DNA of 64,000 nucleotides from Dyadobacter sp. CY323. Its GTDB lineage: Bacteria; Bacteroidota; Bacteroidia; Cytophagales; Spirosomataceae. This document shows, piece by piece, positions 27,678-37,136 of this stretch. The DNA lies in NCBI RefSeq assembly GCF_021390245.1, contig NZ_JAJUXH010000003.1:124001-188000 (forward strand). The letters run 5' to 3'. The translations under genes and the position numbers were made by a program. The stretch's first letter is position 1. Each line of letters starts with the position of its first letter. Below the pieces are notes generated by a model. The model saw only the letters and a list, made by a program, of their open reading frames with translations. It was not told where the DNA came from and did no database searches.

Positions 27678-29111
27678 TTATTCTTTATCAGAATTGAAAA
27701 CCGGCTCTGCCGTCCCGCGTTGTCTCACCTTTGCCACCCCGGCAATTTTTGCTGGCAACTGGGCAGAGGTTGAGCGAATAACTGACTTCACTTCAGCCAT
27801 ATTGACCACCGGCAAATATTTAGAGAATAGCAAGAATAAGGTAAAGAACAATCCGAATGAGAAGATGTAGTCACCAATATCGAACATCGTCGGCGAAAAC
27901 ATAGCCCAGCTCGAAGGCAGATAATCTCTGTGCAGAGATGTTACAATAATTACAAATCGCTCGAACCACATTCCAATATTCACAACTACTGAAATAAAGA
28001 ATGTAAAAGTGATGCTGCGACGTAATCTTCTTGACCAGAATAGCTGTGGAGAAATTACGTTACAAGTCATCATGGCCCAATATGCCCACCAATAAGGTCC
28101 GGTCATACGGTTGAAGAATGCGTAATATTCATACTCAACCCCACCATACCAAGCTATAAAGAACTCGGTAATGTAGGCAACACCAACCACCGAACCGGTT
28201 AGGGTAATCACCTTGTTCATTGTTTCAATGTGCTCCAGTGTTATGTAATCCTCGAGACGGTAAACTACCCTGGTGATTAACATCAGGTTTTGAACCATTG
28301 CAAATCCGGAGAAAATCGCACCGGCAACAAAATACGGAGGGAAGATAGTTGTGTGCCAGCCAGGGATAACGGACGTAGCAAAGTCCATACTTACAATGGT
28401 ATGAACTGAAAGTACGAGTGGTGTAGAAAGACCAGCCAGGATTAAGCTAATATATTCATATCTGGACCACGTTTTTGCCGATCCGTCCCAACCCATTGCA
28501 AATGTTCCGTACATAAGACGAGAAATTTTGCTTGTCGCACGATCACGGATCGTTGCAAGGTCAGGTATTAGACCGATGTACCAGAAAACCAGTGAAACTG
28601 AAAAGTAAGTACTAATCGCGAATACGTCCCAAACCAGTGGCGAGTTAAAATTCACCCAAAGAGATCCAAATGCATTAGGTAAAGGCAAAGCCCAATAAGC
28701 CATCCATGGACGCCCCATGTGCATTAAAATAAAAGATGCCGCGCAAATTACCGCGAAGATCGTCATCGCCTCAGCTGCACGGTTAATAGAAGTTCTCCAT
28801 TTCTGACGGAACAGCAAAAGGATGGCAGAAATCAAGGTACCTGCGTGACCGATACCTACCCACCATACGAAATTTGTGATATCCCATGCCCAACCTACCG
28901 TCTTATTTAAGCCCCAAACACCAAGACCCTCCCACCAAGTCCAGGCAAGACACACCGATCCATAAGCCAACACAAGCAATGAAATCCCGAATGCAATCTT
29001 CCATTCTTTCGTTGGGGCACCCTCAACGTGGCGACATATATCTTCCGTTACGTCTGCGTACGTCTTCCCACCTTGAATCAGGGGCTCTCTTACAGGTGAA
29101 GTAACATGCAT
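27678..29111 (-). CDS. actC: alternative complex III subunit ActC (NrfD-like quinone-binding)
   Basis: This is a NrfD/PsrC family membrane protein of 477 aa with about 10 helices. The conserved core includes [20 protein letters not shown] and [18 protein letters not shown]. In characterised alternative complex III it forms the quinol oxidation site next to the iron-sulfur/heme head. It follows actB by 52 nt and precedes actD by 32 nt. Confidence 0.94.
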   Translation of the reverse strand: MHVTSPVREPLIQGGKTYADVTEDICRHVEGAPTKEWKIAFGISLLVLAYGSVCLAWTWWEGLGVWGLNKTVGWAWDITNFVWWVGIGHAGTLISAILLLFRQKWRTSINRAAEAMTIFAVICAASFILMHMGRPWMAYWALPLPNAFGSLWVNFNSPLVWDVFAISTYFSVSLVFWYIGLIPDLATIRDRATSKISRLMYGTFAMGWDGSAKTWSRYEYISLILAGLSTPLVLSVHTIVSMDFATSVIPGWHTTIFPPYFVAGAIFSGFAMVQNLMLITRVVYRLEDYITLEHIETMNKVITLTGSVVGVAYITEFFIAWYGGVEYEYYAFFNRMTGPYWWAYWAMMTCNVISPQLFWSRRLRRSITFTFFISVVVNIGMWFERFVIIVTSLHRDYLPSSWAMFSPTMFDIGDYIFSFGLFFTLFLLFSKYLPVVNMAEVKSVIRSTSAQLPAKIAGVAKVRQRGTAEPVFNSDKE

Positions 29112-29163
29112 ACTACTAGCTATTTATAATGATTTAATCTTCAAAATTTAGAACTAACGATAA

Positions 29164-32100
29164 TTAAGCGTGCTCTTTTTCTTCGGCCACCTTAACAACA
29201 GCATCTTTATTACGGATTTTGGTCAGGTAGGAAACTTGCGGACGAACGTTGATCTCTTCCAACATATGGAATGCACGTCCTTCTCTCTCAACTTCCAGTA
29301 ACTTAGAAATTCTGCTTTCCGGATCGTTCATATCACCAAATGTGATCGCGTTTGTAGGGCATGAAGATGCGCAGGCAACATTCACCTCGCCATCTACAAT
29401 ACGTCTTCTCTCTTTTTTGGCAGTAAGTTTTGCATCTTGAATTCGGTGCACGCACATCGAGCATTTCTCAATTACTCCCCTTGAACGAACCGTCACGTCC
29501 GGATTGATCACCATTTTACCAAGGTCATTGTTAAAATTGTAATCAAAATTGTCGTTGTCAAAATATTTGAACCAGTTGAAACGGCGTACTTTATATGGGC
29601 AGTTATTTGCACAATATCTTGTTCCTACACAACGGTTGTAAGCCATTTGGTTCAAACCTTCTGAACTGTGCGTTGTTGCTAATACCGGGCATACCGTTTC
29701 GCAAGGTGCATTATTACAATGCTGGCAAAGCATCGGCTGAAAAGTAACTTCAGGATTTTCAGAAGCAATTTCCAAGCCTCTTAAATCTTCCGCGTCAGCA
29801 TCACTGCTGTAATACCTGTCGATCCTTAACCAGTGCATTTCGCGACTGTTGATAATTTCCTGGCGACCTACAACCGGAATGTTGTTTTCAGCCTGACAGC
29901 TTACTACGCAAGAACCACATCCAAAACAGGTATTCAGGTCAATTACCATACCCCACGAATGGTTCTTATATTTATGCCCATTCCAAAGAGACAAGTCGGT
30001 AGCGTCCACAGTACCTTCCGAAGTAGGTATTTTTGGAACAAATCTTCCTGCCATCGGATCTTTTTGGAAATGAGCTAAGACAGTTTCCTGCAAAACTGAC
30101 TTACGGTTCATCACCGTATTATGTGTTTGGGTCTGAGCAATTTCTCTCGTCTCGCCGGTTTTTGAAACAGTTACTTCGCCAGGCGCAAAAGATAGAAATC
30201 CGTCCGAGAAAACAGCTAATGGGTACACGTTCTTACCTACTCCATTCGCCGATTTTCCAGCCTTCTCGCGTCCGAATCCAATTGCAATAGCAACTGTTCC
30301 ATTCGCTTGTCCAGGTTGAATGATAACTGGAACTTCAACTGATTTTCCTTTCATTTCAACCTTTACCACATCACCTTGGGCTAAGCCCAATTCTGTGGCT
30401 GTTTTTTGAGAAACACATGCGTGGTTGTCCCAGCAGGCCTTTGTCACTGGTTCAGGAAGTTCCTGTAACCAGGGATTATTTGCCGCAAAACCATTTCCAA
30501 GCGCTACGTTCTCAAACAACGTAAGTTCGATAGCGGAAGAGGACGCTTTATATTTTTTTGAAATGCTTGAAACCGCAGCACTTAGATTACCTGAAAATGT
30601 TGCACCTGAACTTGCTACGGCACCTGCGGTATCGTAAACGCCATCGTGCAATGACTTAATCCAAAACTGCTCGAAATCTCCGCTGGTAAAAACGTTTTTT
30701 CTCCAGTAAGCCTTAACATATTCGTGATAGTCAGACTGAAGTCCTGCCCACTTCAGCAGGCTTGATTGAGCTTGACGGGTATTGAAAATAAGACTGATCG
30801 TAGGCTGCGTAAGGCTATATGACCCTGCCACAGGTTCCGCATCGTTCCAAGATTCCAGATAATGAGGCGCAGGGCAGATGTATTTAAATAGGGAAGAAGT
30901 TTCATCAGCACGATCATTAAAAGAAACGCTCAATGACACTTGAGGTAAAGCTGCTGCAAGTTCAGCGCCACGTGGATGGTCATAAACGGGATTCGCTCCA
31001 TACAAAATCAGCGCTGAAACTTTTCCACCTTTAATTTCATCTACCAATTGATTCATCGCAACGTCATTTCCCTGACGGAAATTAGCTGGCTTATCCAGAT
31101 TGATTGTTGATCCGTAGCTACCTAAAAGACTATTTAGCGCATTGATCACCACCTGTACAGATGGATCGTTGGTACCGCTTACAACCAAGGCCTGACCTTT
31201 CGCTGCGATAAGATCAGCAGCGGCTTTATCGAGATTAGAAACCTCGATCGAAGCTGAGGGCACAGACGCTCCACCAAGCTTCGAAGCTACTTTATTGTAT
31301 AATGCAGCCGCAATAAGTCCAATTTGTGAAGGTTTCACCGCGGTGCGATAATCTGCATTCGAACCTGTCACAGAAAGTGCCGATTCGAACTGGTAATGCC
31401 TAGACATTTCCTTTTTGCCACCTTTGTCACTACTAACCCGGCGTGTTTCTGCGAACTGTGCTGAGAAAGTATCCGGTGAAATCCAGGTTCCCAAAAAATC
31501 AGCATCAATGCCGACAATTACTTTCGCTTTACTAAAATCATATGAAGGGAAAACAGCCTTTCCGAATGAAAGCTCATTCCCTTTTAATATTGCCGAAGAA
31601 GAATTAGCATCATATACAACATGCGTTGTGGTAGGATACTTCGTAGTGAAATCAGCAATGACTGCTTTTGTCGACGGGCTTAATATAGTAGACGACAGTA
31701 TACGGATTGCACCACCCTTAGCAGCTATTTGAGAGAGCTGTGACTGAATGTCTTTGTCGACCGCCTCCCAGCTCACTTTCGTGTCCTCGCCTTTTTTCGG
31801 GCCTTTTAATTTCTCGTTATCATACAGACCCAGAAGCGATGCATGTACACGGGCGCTTATACCAAAAGAAGTTTTAGACAATGAGTTCGGCTCGATTTTC
31901 ACAGGCCGACCTTCACGCGTCCTCACAAGAATACTTGCATAATCTCCACCCTCAGAATAGGTGGACGCATACCAGTTTGCGATTGTTGGAAACTCGCCTT
32001 CTGGTTTATTTACATAGGGTATAGCTTTCTTAACAGGCGTTTCGCAAGCTGCTAGGGAGACAGCTGCCATTCCAAAACCAAGAACTTTCAAAAAATCACG

Positions 32101-32247
32101 ACGGTGTGTACCAACTCCATCGACCAAACTCTCGTATTGGTTTTCAGTTGGTCCGACTCCAAACTCTGAACTAGCTGCTTTTACAAATTTTTCGTCGTTC
32201 CGCAACTCTTCAAGTCCCCGCCAGTATCTTTTATTAGTATTTTCCAT
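29164..32247 (-). CDS. actB: alternative complex III subunit ActB (iron-sulfur, molybdopterin-oxidoreductase-like)
   Basis: The 1027-aa protein starts at ATG 32247 (MENTNKRYWRGLEEL); an ATG four codons upstream is less typical. It has a variant twin-arginine signal (RRDFLKVLGFGMAAVSLAAC) ending in a lipobox-like Cys. The large N-terminal part resembles molybdopterin oxidoreductases but in this family lacks the cofactor. The C-terminal part holds four cysteine clusters (CFGCGSCVVSCQ, CQHCNNAPCETVCP, CVGTRYCANNCP, CSMCVHRI) for [4Fe-4S]/[3Fe-4S] centres that pass electrons to ActA. Confidence 0.95.
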   Translation of the reverse strand: MENTNKRYWRGLEELRNDEKFVKAASSEFGVGPTENQYESLVDGVGTHRRDFLKVLGFGMAAVSLAACETPVKKAIPYVNKPEGEFPTIANWYASTYSEGGDYASILVRTREGRPVKIEPNSLSKTSFGISARVHASLLGLYDNEKLKGPKKGEDTKVSWEAVDKDIQSQLSQIAAKGGAIRILSSTILSPSTKAVIADFTTKYPTTTHVVYDANSSSAILKGNELSFGKAVFPSYDFSKAKVIVGIDADFLGTWISPDTFSAQFAETRRVSSDKGGKKEMSRHYQFESALSVTGSNADYRTAVKPSQIGLIAAALYNKVASKLGGASVPSASIEVSNLDKAAADLIAAKGQALVVSGTNDPSVQVVINALNSLLGSYGSTINLDKPANFRQGNDVAMNQLVDEIKGGKVSALILYGANPVYDHPRGAELAAALPQVSLSVSFNDRADETSSLFKYICPAPHYLESWNDAEPVAGSYSLTQPTISLIFNTRQAQSSLLKWAGLQSDYHEYVKAYWRKNVFTSGDFEQFWIKSLHDGVYDTAGAVASSGATFSGNLSAAVSSISKKYKASSSAIELTLFENVALGNGFAANNPWLQELPEPVTKACWDNHACVSQKTATELGLAQGDVVKVEMKGKSVEVPVIIQPGQANGTVAIAIGFGREKAGKSANGVGKNVYPLAVFSDGFLSFAPGEVTVSKTGETREIAQTQTHNTVMNRKSVLQETVLAHFQKDPMAGRFVPKIPTSEGTVDATDLSLWNGHKYKNHSWGMVIDLNTCFGCGSCVVSCQAENNIPVVGRQEIINSREMHWLRIDRYYSSDADAEDLRGLEIASENPEVTFQPMLCQHCNNAPCETVCPVLATTHSSEGLNQMAYNRCVGTRYCANNCPYKVRRFNWFKYFDNDNFDYNFNNDLGKMVINPDVTVRSRGVIEKCSMCVHRIQDAKLTAKKERRRIVDGEVNVACASSCPTNAITFGDMNDPESRISKLLEVEREGRAFHMLEEINVRPQVSYLTKIRNKDAVVKVAEEKEHA

Positions 32248-32296
32248 AAAACTATTCAATACAAATGAGTTGTATTCAGGTATTAATTTCTATTGA

Positions 32297-33586
32297 TCAA
32301 TAGTGGCACTTCGAGCATTCCAAACCTCCAATATCCGCAACCTTCAGCGCCTCTTTACTTTCAGATGCATGCAACTGCACTAATTTATCGTAATACTGAT
32401 TATCCTTCGTATTCACTTCTGTTTTACGATGGCAATCGATACACCAACCCATCGTTAGCGACGAGCGCTGTTGTATCACTTCCATTTTCTCCACGTCTCC
32501 ATGACAGTTCTGGCATTCAAGACCTCCTACGTTTACGTGCTGCGCATGGTTGAAATAAGCTAGATCTGGAAGATTATGCACGCGGACCCATTCAATAGGT
32601 TGATTATTCTCAATGGAAGTATAAATCTTCTGAATTTCAGGCGATTCTTTCTTGATAACACCATGACAATTCATACAAATGTTAGCAGATGGAATATGTG
32701 CAGATTTACCTCGGTTAACACCGGTATGGCAATAGTTACAGTCGATTTTATATTCGCCTGCATGTAATTTGTGAGAGAATGAGATAGGTTGCTTTGGTGC
32801 ATATCCCTGCTGAACACCTACACTATACGCACCATCCAAAGTTGCCTTCAAAACTAGCAAAACGAAAATCCACAGTGTCGCAGAACGAATTGCCGGATCA
32901 ATAGAAATCCGTTTCAACGAATTCCCAAGACTAGTCATAAAATCCGGCTTGGTAGTATCTGTAACTTCGCCACTAACTGCTTTTGAAAGTAATGATACAA
33001 TGACCACCAAAACTCCCAATACGAGTAGCATCACTACAACCAGTGCAGCGAGAACAATCATAAAGAGATCTGATGGACCTTCTCCTTTTGATTCACCACC
33101 AGAAGCACCACCTACTGCTGCTGCGGCAGCGGCAGGAGCCGCCGTTGCGGCCTGATCAACGTAAGCGAAAATAGATTTAATGTCATCATCAGACAAGTTA
33201 GGGAAACTTGTCATCTGTGCCTTTGCGTACTCATTGTAGATTTTAACCCCGTAAGGATCACCTGAAGCAATTACAGCCTGTGAATTACGGACCCATTTAG
33301 AAAGCCAGCCGAAATCGTGACGCGAACTGGCACCTTTTAAACCCGGGCCTACTACACGTTCATCAGTAACTGCGTGGCATTGCGCACAGTTATTTTTAAA
33401 AATTGATTCACCTTTGGCTGCATCACCACCGCCAGCCGGAGCTGCAGCGGTTGCTGTGCTATCTTGAGCAGATACGAAGCTGGGCACACTTAATAGCAAA
33501 GCTATTACTATAGCAGTAAAGATTTTTGAGTAACTAAAGTAGGAACAAAACTTGGCGTCCATACGGAATGATATATTCATAATCAA
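32297..33586 (-). CDS. actA: alternative complex III subunit ActA (multiheme cytochrome c)
   Basis: The 429-aa product has an N-terminal hydrophobic signal (IFTAIVIALLLSVPSFVSA), then a monoheme cytochrome c domain (CAQCH, 67-71), an Ala-rich linker, a membrane helix (LFMIVLAALVVVMLLVLGVL) and a second helix. A pentaheme domain follows with CNYCH, CMNCH, CQNCH, CIDCH and, at the very end, CSKCHY. That makes six CxxCH sites. The pentaheme part corresponds to ActA; the extra N-terminal cytochrome is a fusion also known in Bacteroidota. It is the first gene of the operon. Confidence 0.95.
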   Translation of the reverse strand: MIMNISFRMDAKFCSYFSYSKIFTAIVIALLLSVPSFVSAQDSTATAAAPAGGGDAAKGESIFKNNCAQCHAVTDERVVGPGLKGASSRHDFGWLSKWVRNSQAVIASGDPYGVKIYNEYAKAQMTSFPNLSDDDIKSIFAYVDQAATAAPAAAAAAVGGASGGESKGEGPSDLFMIVLAALVVVMLLVLGVLVVIVSLLSKAVSGEVTDTTKPDFMTSLGNSLKRISIDPAIRSATLWIFVLLVLKATLDGAYSVGVQQGYAPKQPISFSHKLHAGEYKIDCNYCHTGVNRGKSAHIPSANICMNCHGVIKKESPEIQKIYTSIENNQPIEWVRVHNLPDLAYFNHAQHVNVGGLECQNCHGDVEKMEVIQQRSSLTMGWCIDCHRKTEVNTKDNQYYDKLVQLHASESKEALKVADIGGLECSKCHY

Positions 33587-33635
33587 CTATTCATTATTCT
33601 TCAACAGACAAAACTAGTTCACGATTGGTTATCCA

Positions 33636-33643
33636 CAAAAGTA
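33636..33643 (-). promoter_or_regulatory. possible -7 element upstream of actA
   Basis: TACTTTTG on the minus strand fits TAnnTTTG and lies 50 nt upstream of the actA start, but I see no TTG at the right distance. It would drive the whole act-cox operon. Confidence 0.35.
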
Positions 33644-33748
33644 TTTTGGCGATATTTTAAACCGCCTTCTTATTTATAATTTGTCTAATTTATCAGGTAT
33701 TTTCTGGTTCTATTCTCAGGTAACCTCACCTTGATTATCAGGCATTTA

Positions 33749-33809
33749 ACACAAAAAATACCATTTGGTAACCTACTTTTCAGGTTTATCCAAATGGTAT
33801 TTTTTGTGT
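33749..33809. terminator. 20-bp perfect inverted repeat, bidirectional terminator
   Basis: The arms at 33749-33768 and 33790-33809 are perfect reverse complements (ACACAAAAAATACCATTTGG and its complement), with a 21-nt loop that can pair further (AACCT/AGGTT). The A/T-rich outer stem supplies a T-run on both strands. It ends transcription from tRNA-Cys and rpsA before the act operon promoter region. Confidence 0.8.
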
Positions 33810-33854
33810 ATTTATTTGTGCAGCAAAACAGCCAGATTTGCCTTGCATTGTTGG

Positions 33855-33925
33855 AGGTTCCGAGCGGATTCGAACCGCTGTACGAGGTTTTGCAGACCTC
33901 TGCCTAGCCACTCGGCCACGGAACC
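33855..33925 (-). tRNA. tRNA-Cys (anticodon GCA)
   Basis: Acceptor GGTTCCG pairs with CGGAACC, the anticodon loop CTGCAAA holds GCA, and the T-arm is GCGGTTCGAATCCGC. The discriminator is T and, unlike the other four tRNAs here, CCA is encoded (33854-33852). It follows rpsA with its own promoter. Confidence 0.95.
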
Positions 33926-33931
33926 AAATTT

Positions 33932-33966
33932 GGATTAGCTGCTGCCTTTTGGACGGCAGCTAATCC
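33932..33966 (-). other. hairpin between rpsA and tRNA-Cys
   Basis: An 11-bp perfect stem (GGATTAGCTGC / GCAGCTAATCC) with a 13-nt loop lies just upstream of tRNA-Cys. No strong T-run follows. It may end part of the rpsA message, or be the 5' end of the tRNA-Cys precursor, since the predicted start is near 33965. Confidence 0.5.
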
Positions 33967-33971
33967 GGGTG

Positions 33972-34000
33972 CAAAAGTATCAAAAAATTGAACTAGTCAA
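33972..34000 (-). promoter_or_regulatory. promoter of tRNA-Cys
   Basis: On the minus strand TTG (34000-33998), an 18-nt spacer and TACTTTTG (33979-33972) match the Bacteroidota form. It lies between the rpsA stop and the tRNA. Confidence 0.65.
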
Positions 34001-34009
34001 TACTATTAC

Positions 34010-35830
34010 TTACTTTTTTCCTTTCTTTTCGCTTTCCTCCATCTGTTCTTTCAATGCAGATAGTACGCTAAGATCTCCGAATGTAGATTTTTCAGCGTCT
34101 TTGTTTGAATTGTCCGAAGAAGGAGTCGATTTAGCAGGAGCCGCTTTCGGAGCTCTTTCTTCTTTCTTCTCGTCCACAGCAGGAGCGGCTTTAGTAACTT
34201 TAGAATGCGTCAAAACGATTTTTTTCTCGTCCTTCAAAAATTCAAGTACCGTAAAATCAAGGCTTTCACCTACTTCTGCAAGCGTACCATCTTCTTTTGC
34301 AAGGTTTTTAATTGCAGCCACACCTTCAATTCCGTAAGGAAGCTCAAGTGTTGCGAATTTATCACCTTTTGCAACGATTGTAGATTTATGTACAGAACCA
34401 ACCTCGAAGATGCTTTCGAAAGTATCCCAAGGATTTTCTTCCAATTGTTTGTGACCCAAAGCAAGGCGACGGTTATCAGCATCAAGTTCAAGAACCACAA
34501 CTTCCAGTTCATCACTCACTTTCACGAAGTCAGATGGATGTTTGATTTTCTTGGTCCATGAAAGATCTGAAACGTGTACAAGACCGTCGATTCCTTCTTC
34601 CAGCTCAATGAACAAGCCGAAGTTTGTAAGGTTACGAACAACACCTTTGTGACGTGTTCCGATCGCATATTTCTCTTTCAGAGAACCTTGAGTCCAAGGA
34701 TCTTCCGTCAATTGCTTGATACCAAGAGACATTTTGCGTTCCTGACGATCAAGTGTCAATACAACTGCACTGATCTCGTCATTCACATTCATGAATTCCT
34801 GAGGATTGCGCAGGTGCTGTGACCATGACATTTCAGAAACGTGGATCAAACCTTCAACACCAGGCTTAATTTCAAGGAAAGCGCCGTAATCAGCCACATT
34901 TACAATGCGACCAGTCACTTTGGAACCAACCTGAATTTCTTCTGCCAAAGAATCCCATGGATGAGATTGCAGTTGTTTTAAACCAAGTGAAATACGTTTC
35001 TTCTCTTCGTCGAAATCCAAAACAACCACGTTCAGTTTCTGGTCTAGCGACAACAGATCTGATGGGTGGTTGATACGTCCCCACGAAATATCAGTAATGT
35101 GCAACAGACCATCCACGCCACCCAGGTCGATGAATACACCGAAATTGGTCATGTTTTTGATCACACCTTCAAGTACCTGACCTTTTTCAAGGTTGTTCAG
35201 GATTTGCTGGCGCTGTGCTTCAAGATCTTTTTCGATCAGTACTTTGTGAGAAACAACCACGTTATCATTTGCGTAGTTAATTTTCACTACTTTAACCTCC
35301 ATACGTTTTCCTACAAAAATGTCGAAATCGCGGATTGGTTTAACGTCAATTTGAGAACCTGGCAAGAACGCCTCAATGCCGAAAATATCAACAATAAGAC
35401 CACCTTTAGTTCTTCTTTTAACGTTTGCATCGATTACAACATCCTCATCAAACGATTTCTGAATGTTATCCCATGCAGTGATTACTTTCGCTTTTTTGCG
35501 TGAAAGAACAAGCTGACCTTGCGCATCTTCCTGATTTTCCACGTAAACTTCTACTTCGTCACCGATTTTCATTCCGGGAATATCACGGAACTCATTAGAT
35601 GATACAATACCATCCGATTTGAAACCGATATTAAGAATCACTTCGCGATCCGTAATACCAACAACAACACCTTTGACTACTTCTTTTTCCTGAACAGGTG
35701 AAATAGTGGTTTCATACATTTGTTCCAAACGATCACGGTCAGCATTTGAGTAGCCTGTACCGAAACCTTTGTCTGCTGCTTTATCCCAATCGAAATCAGG
35801 AAGTGGTTGACTTTGTTTTTCCTTAGACAT
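34010..35830 (-). CDS. rpsA: 30S ribosomal protein S1
   Basis: S1 binds mRNA on the 30S platform and unwinds structured leaders, which matters in a phylum that rarely uses Shine-Dalgarno sequences. The 606-aa protein has six S1 repeats (starting near residues 50, 133, 218, 303, 390 and 478), with typical cores such as GVFIDLGGVDGLLHITDISW and GLFIELEEGIDGLVHVSDLS. The first two and last repeats are more divergent. A Lys/Glu/Ala-rich tail of about 50 residues ends ALKEQMEESEKKGKK. Confidence 0.97.
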   Translation of the reverse strand: MSKEKQSQPLPDFDWDKAADKGFGTGYSNADRDRLEQMYETTISPVQEKEVVKGVVVGITDREVILNIGFKSDGIVSSNEFRDIPGMKIGDEVEVYVENQEDAQGQLVLSRKKAKVITAWDNIQKSFDEDVVIDANVKRRTKGGLIVDIFGIEAFLPGSQIDVKPIRDFDIFVGKRMEVKVVKINYANDNVVVSHKVLIEKDLEAQRQQILNNLEKGQVLEGVIKNMTNFGVFIDLGGVDGLLHITDISWGRINHPSDLLSLDQKLNVVVLDFDEEKKRISLGLKQLQSHPWDSLAEEIQVGSKVTGRIVNVADYGAFLEIKPGVEGLIHVSEMSWSQHLRNPQEFMNVNDEISAVVLTLDRQERKMSLGIKQLTEDPWTQGSLKEKYAIGTRHKGVVRNLTNFGLFIELEEGIDGLVHVSDLSWTKKIKHPSDFVKVSDELEVVVLELDADNRRLALGHKQLEENPWDTFESIFEVGSVHKSTIVAKGDKFATLELPYGIEGVAAIKNLAKEDGTLAEVGESLDFTVLEFLKDEKKIVLTHSKVTKAAPAVDEKKEERAPKAAPAKSTPSSDNSNKDAEKSTFGDLSVLSALKEQMEESEKKGKK

Positions 35831-35920
35831 AAATAGGAATTATCGCTCTTGTGTACATCAGCTGCCGAGCTAAATAGCTGAAAATTAGTTAAACAAGTAT
35901 TTTTTGGAAAATAAGAGCGC

Positions 35921-35928
35921 AAAAGTAC
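35921..35928 (-). promoter_or_regulatory. possible -7 element of rpsA
   Basis: TACTTTTG on the minus strand fits TAnnTTTG 91 nt before the rpsA start. The expected TTG is replaced by TCG at a 20-nt spacing, so the match is incomplete. Confidence 0.4.
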
Positions 35929-36035
35929 CTCTTTCCGAAAAAAATTCCGAAAGAACTCAGAGATTTATTTAAATGGGGAGAGATGAAAGTACCGGTCAGG
36001 AAGGGTTCCGGCCAAGGGAGGGTAATGCGGCTTAC

Positions 36036-36545
36036 TTAAAAAGCTCTTTCTTTGCTTCCCAGATATGGAAGCCATTCGTCATCTGCAAGACCGGAAAAAT
36101 CACGGATAAACATCAGAAAAGATGGGCGAAATGGACGTTGTTTTAATGGCATATCGATTTCCTCTGGCGTGTGGTCTCCTTTTCTCGAATTACATCTTTT
36201 ACATGCAGTCGCCAGATTGTCCCAGGTAGTCTTACCGCCTCTTGATTTCGGGATGACGTGATCCAATGTAAGATTGTCGTGCGTCCCACAATACTGGCAG
36301 CGATTACCGTCCCGCTTAAAAAGATTTTGCCGGGTCATAACCACGCCTCTATATGGGATATGAATATAGCGGTTAAGGCGAATGACAACCGGCATGGGAT
36401 ACTGATCGTTGACGGTGCGCAGGTACTGCCTTCGCGATTCGGCCAGCATTTCGGCCTTATTCATGTAGACTAATAGGAACGCTTTAGGAACCGTGCAAAC
36501 ACTTAGTGCGCTATAATCTTGATTAAGAACCAGTACTTTACCCAT
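36036..36545 (-). CDS. HNH endonuclease family protein
   Basis: The 169-aa protein has a C-terminal HNH domain: the zinc pair CQYC, the catalytic LTLDHVIPKSRGG, the Asn in WDNLATAC and the second pair CKRC. The N-terminal segment (VLVLNQDYSALSVCTVPKAF) is characteristic of a widespread stand-alone HNH subfamily found in Bacteroidota and Cyanobacteria. These proteins are not tied to a restriction system here: no methylase is near. The substrate is unknown. It lies about 70 nt downstream of smpB on the same strand. Confidence 0.88.
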   Translation of the reverse strand: MGKVLVLNQDYSALSVCTVPKAFLLVYMNKAEMLAESRRQYLRTVNDQYPMPVVIRLNRYIHIPYRGVVMTRQNLFKRDGNRCQYCGTHDNLTLDHVIPKSRGGKTTWDNLATACKRCNSRKGDHTPEEIDMPLKQRPFRPSFLMFIRDFSGLADDEWLPYLGSKERAF

Positions 36546-36618
36546 GAGTCCTCGAGGTATTTAATTCCCACAATATAGGAATTTTTTACTTGAAAACTTC
36601 CTGCGCAAGTTCATTTTA

Positions 36619-37077
36619 CTAGTAGTTAACTCGGTCAGTTTCACGCTTAATGTCCCTCTCTTTAATCGTGTCCCGCTTATCATAAAGCTTCTTACCTTTT
36701 GCCAAAGCAATGTGCAATTTTGCCAGTCCACGCTCGCTTGTAAACATCCTGACCGGAATAATGGTAAGCCCCTGATCCTTCAACCCTTCAATCAGCTTTC
36801 TGCGCTCTCTTTTTGTAATCAGCAGTTTCCGGTCACGCATGGGTTCGTGATTGTAATGCGTACCCTCTGTGTAAGGTGATATGTGAAGGCTACGGATATA
36901 AAGTTCGCCATCCATAAACAAGCAATATGCATCCTGAAAATTGACTTTTCCTTGTCTGATGGACTTTATCTCGGTCCCCGTCAGCGATATTCCTGCCGTT
37001 AATTCTTCAAGAAAGAAGTACTCAAATGAGGCACGTCTGTTCTTTATATCTACTTTTTTGACTATTTTTTCAGACAT
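36619..37077 (-). CDS. smpB: SsrA-binding protein SmpB
   Basis: SmpB binds tmRNA and delivers it to stalled ribosomes for trans-translation. I start at ATG 37077 (MSEKIVKKVDIKNRRASFEY, 152 aa), the usual N-terminus; a longer frame from 37107 would begin upstream of the predicted transcript start. The conserved SLTGTEIKSIRQGKVNFQDA and the C-terminal LYDKRDTIKERDIKRETDR tail are present. The ssrA gene itself is not in this window. Confidence 0.95.
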   Translation of the reverse strand: MSEKIVKKVDIKNRRASFEYFFLEELTAGISLTGTEIKSIRQGKVNFQDAYCLFMDGELYIRSLHISPYTEGTHYNHEPMRDRKLLITKRERRKLIEGLKDQGLTIIPVRMFTSERGLAKLHIALAKGKKLYDKRDTIKERDIKRETDRVNY

Positions 37078-37104
37078 ATAATCGCTGGAATTAAGAAAAG
37101 GGCT

Positions 37105-37135
37105 CAAAATTAACCTATTGTTAAAACTATACCAA
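37105..37135 (-). promoter_or_regulatory. promoter of smpB
   Basis: On the minus strand TTG (37135-37133), a 20-nt spacer and TAATTTTG (37112-37105) match the Bacteroidota consensus. A start near 37098 supports the smpB ATG at 37077. Confidence 0.65.
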
Positions 37136-37136
37136 C

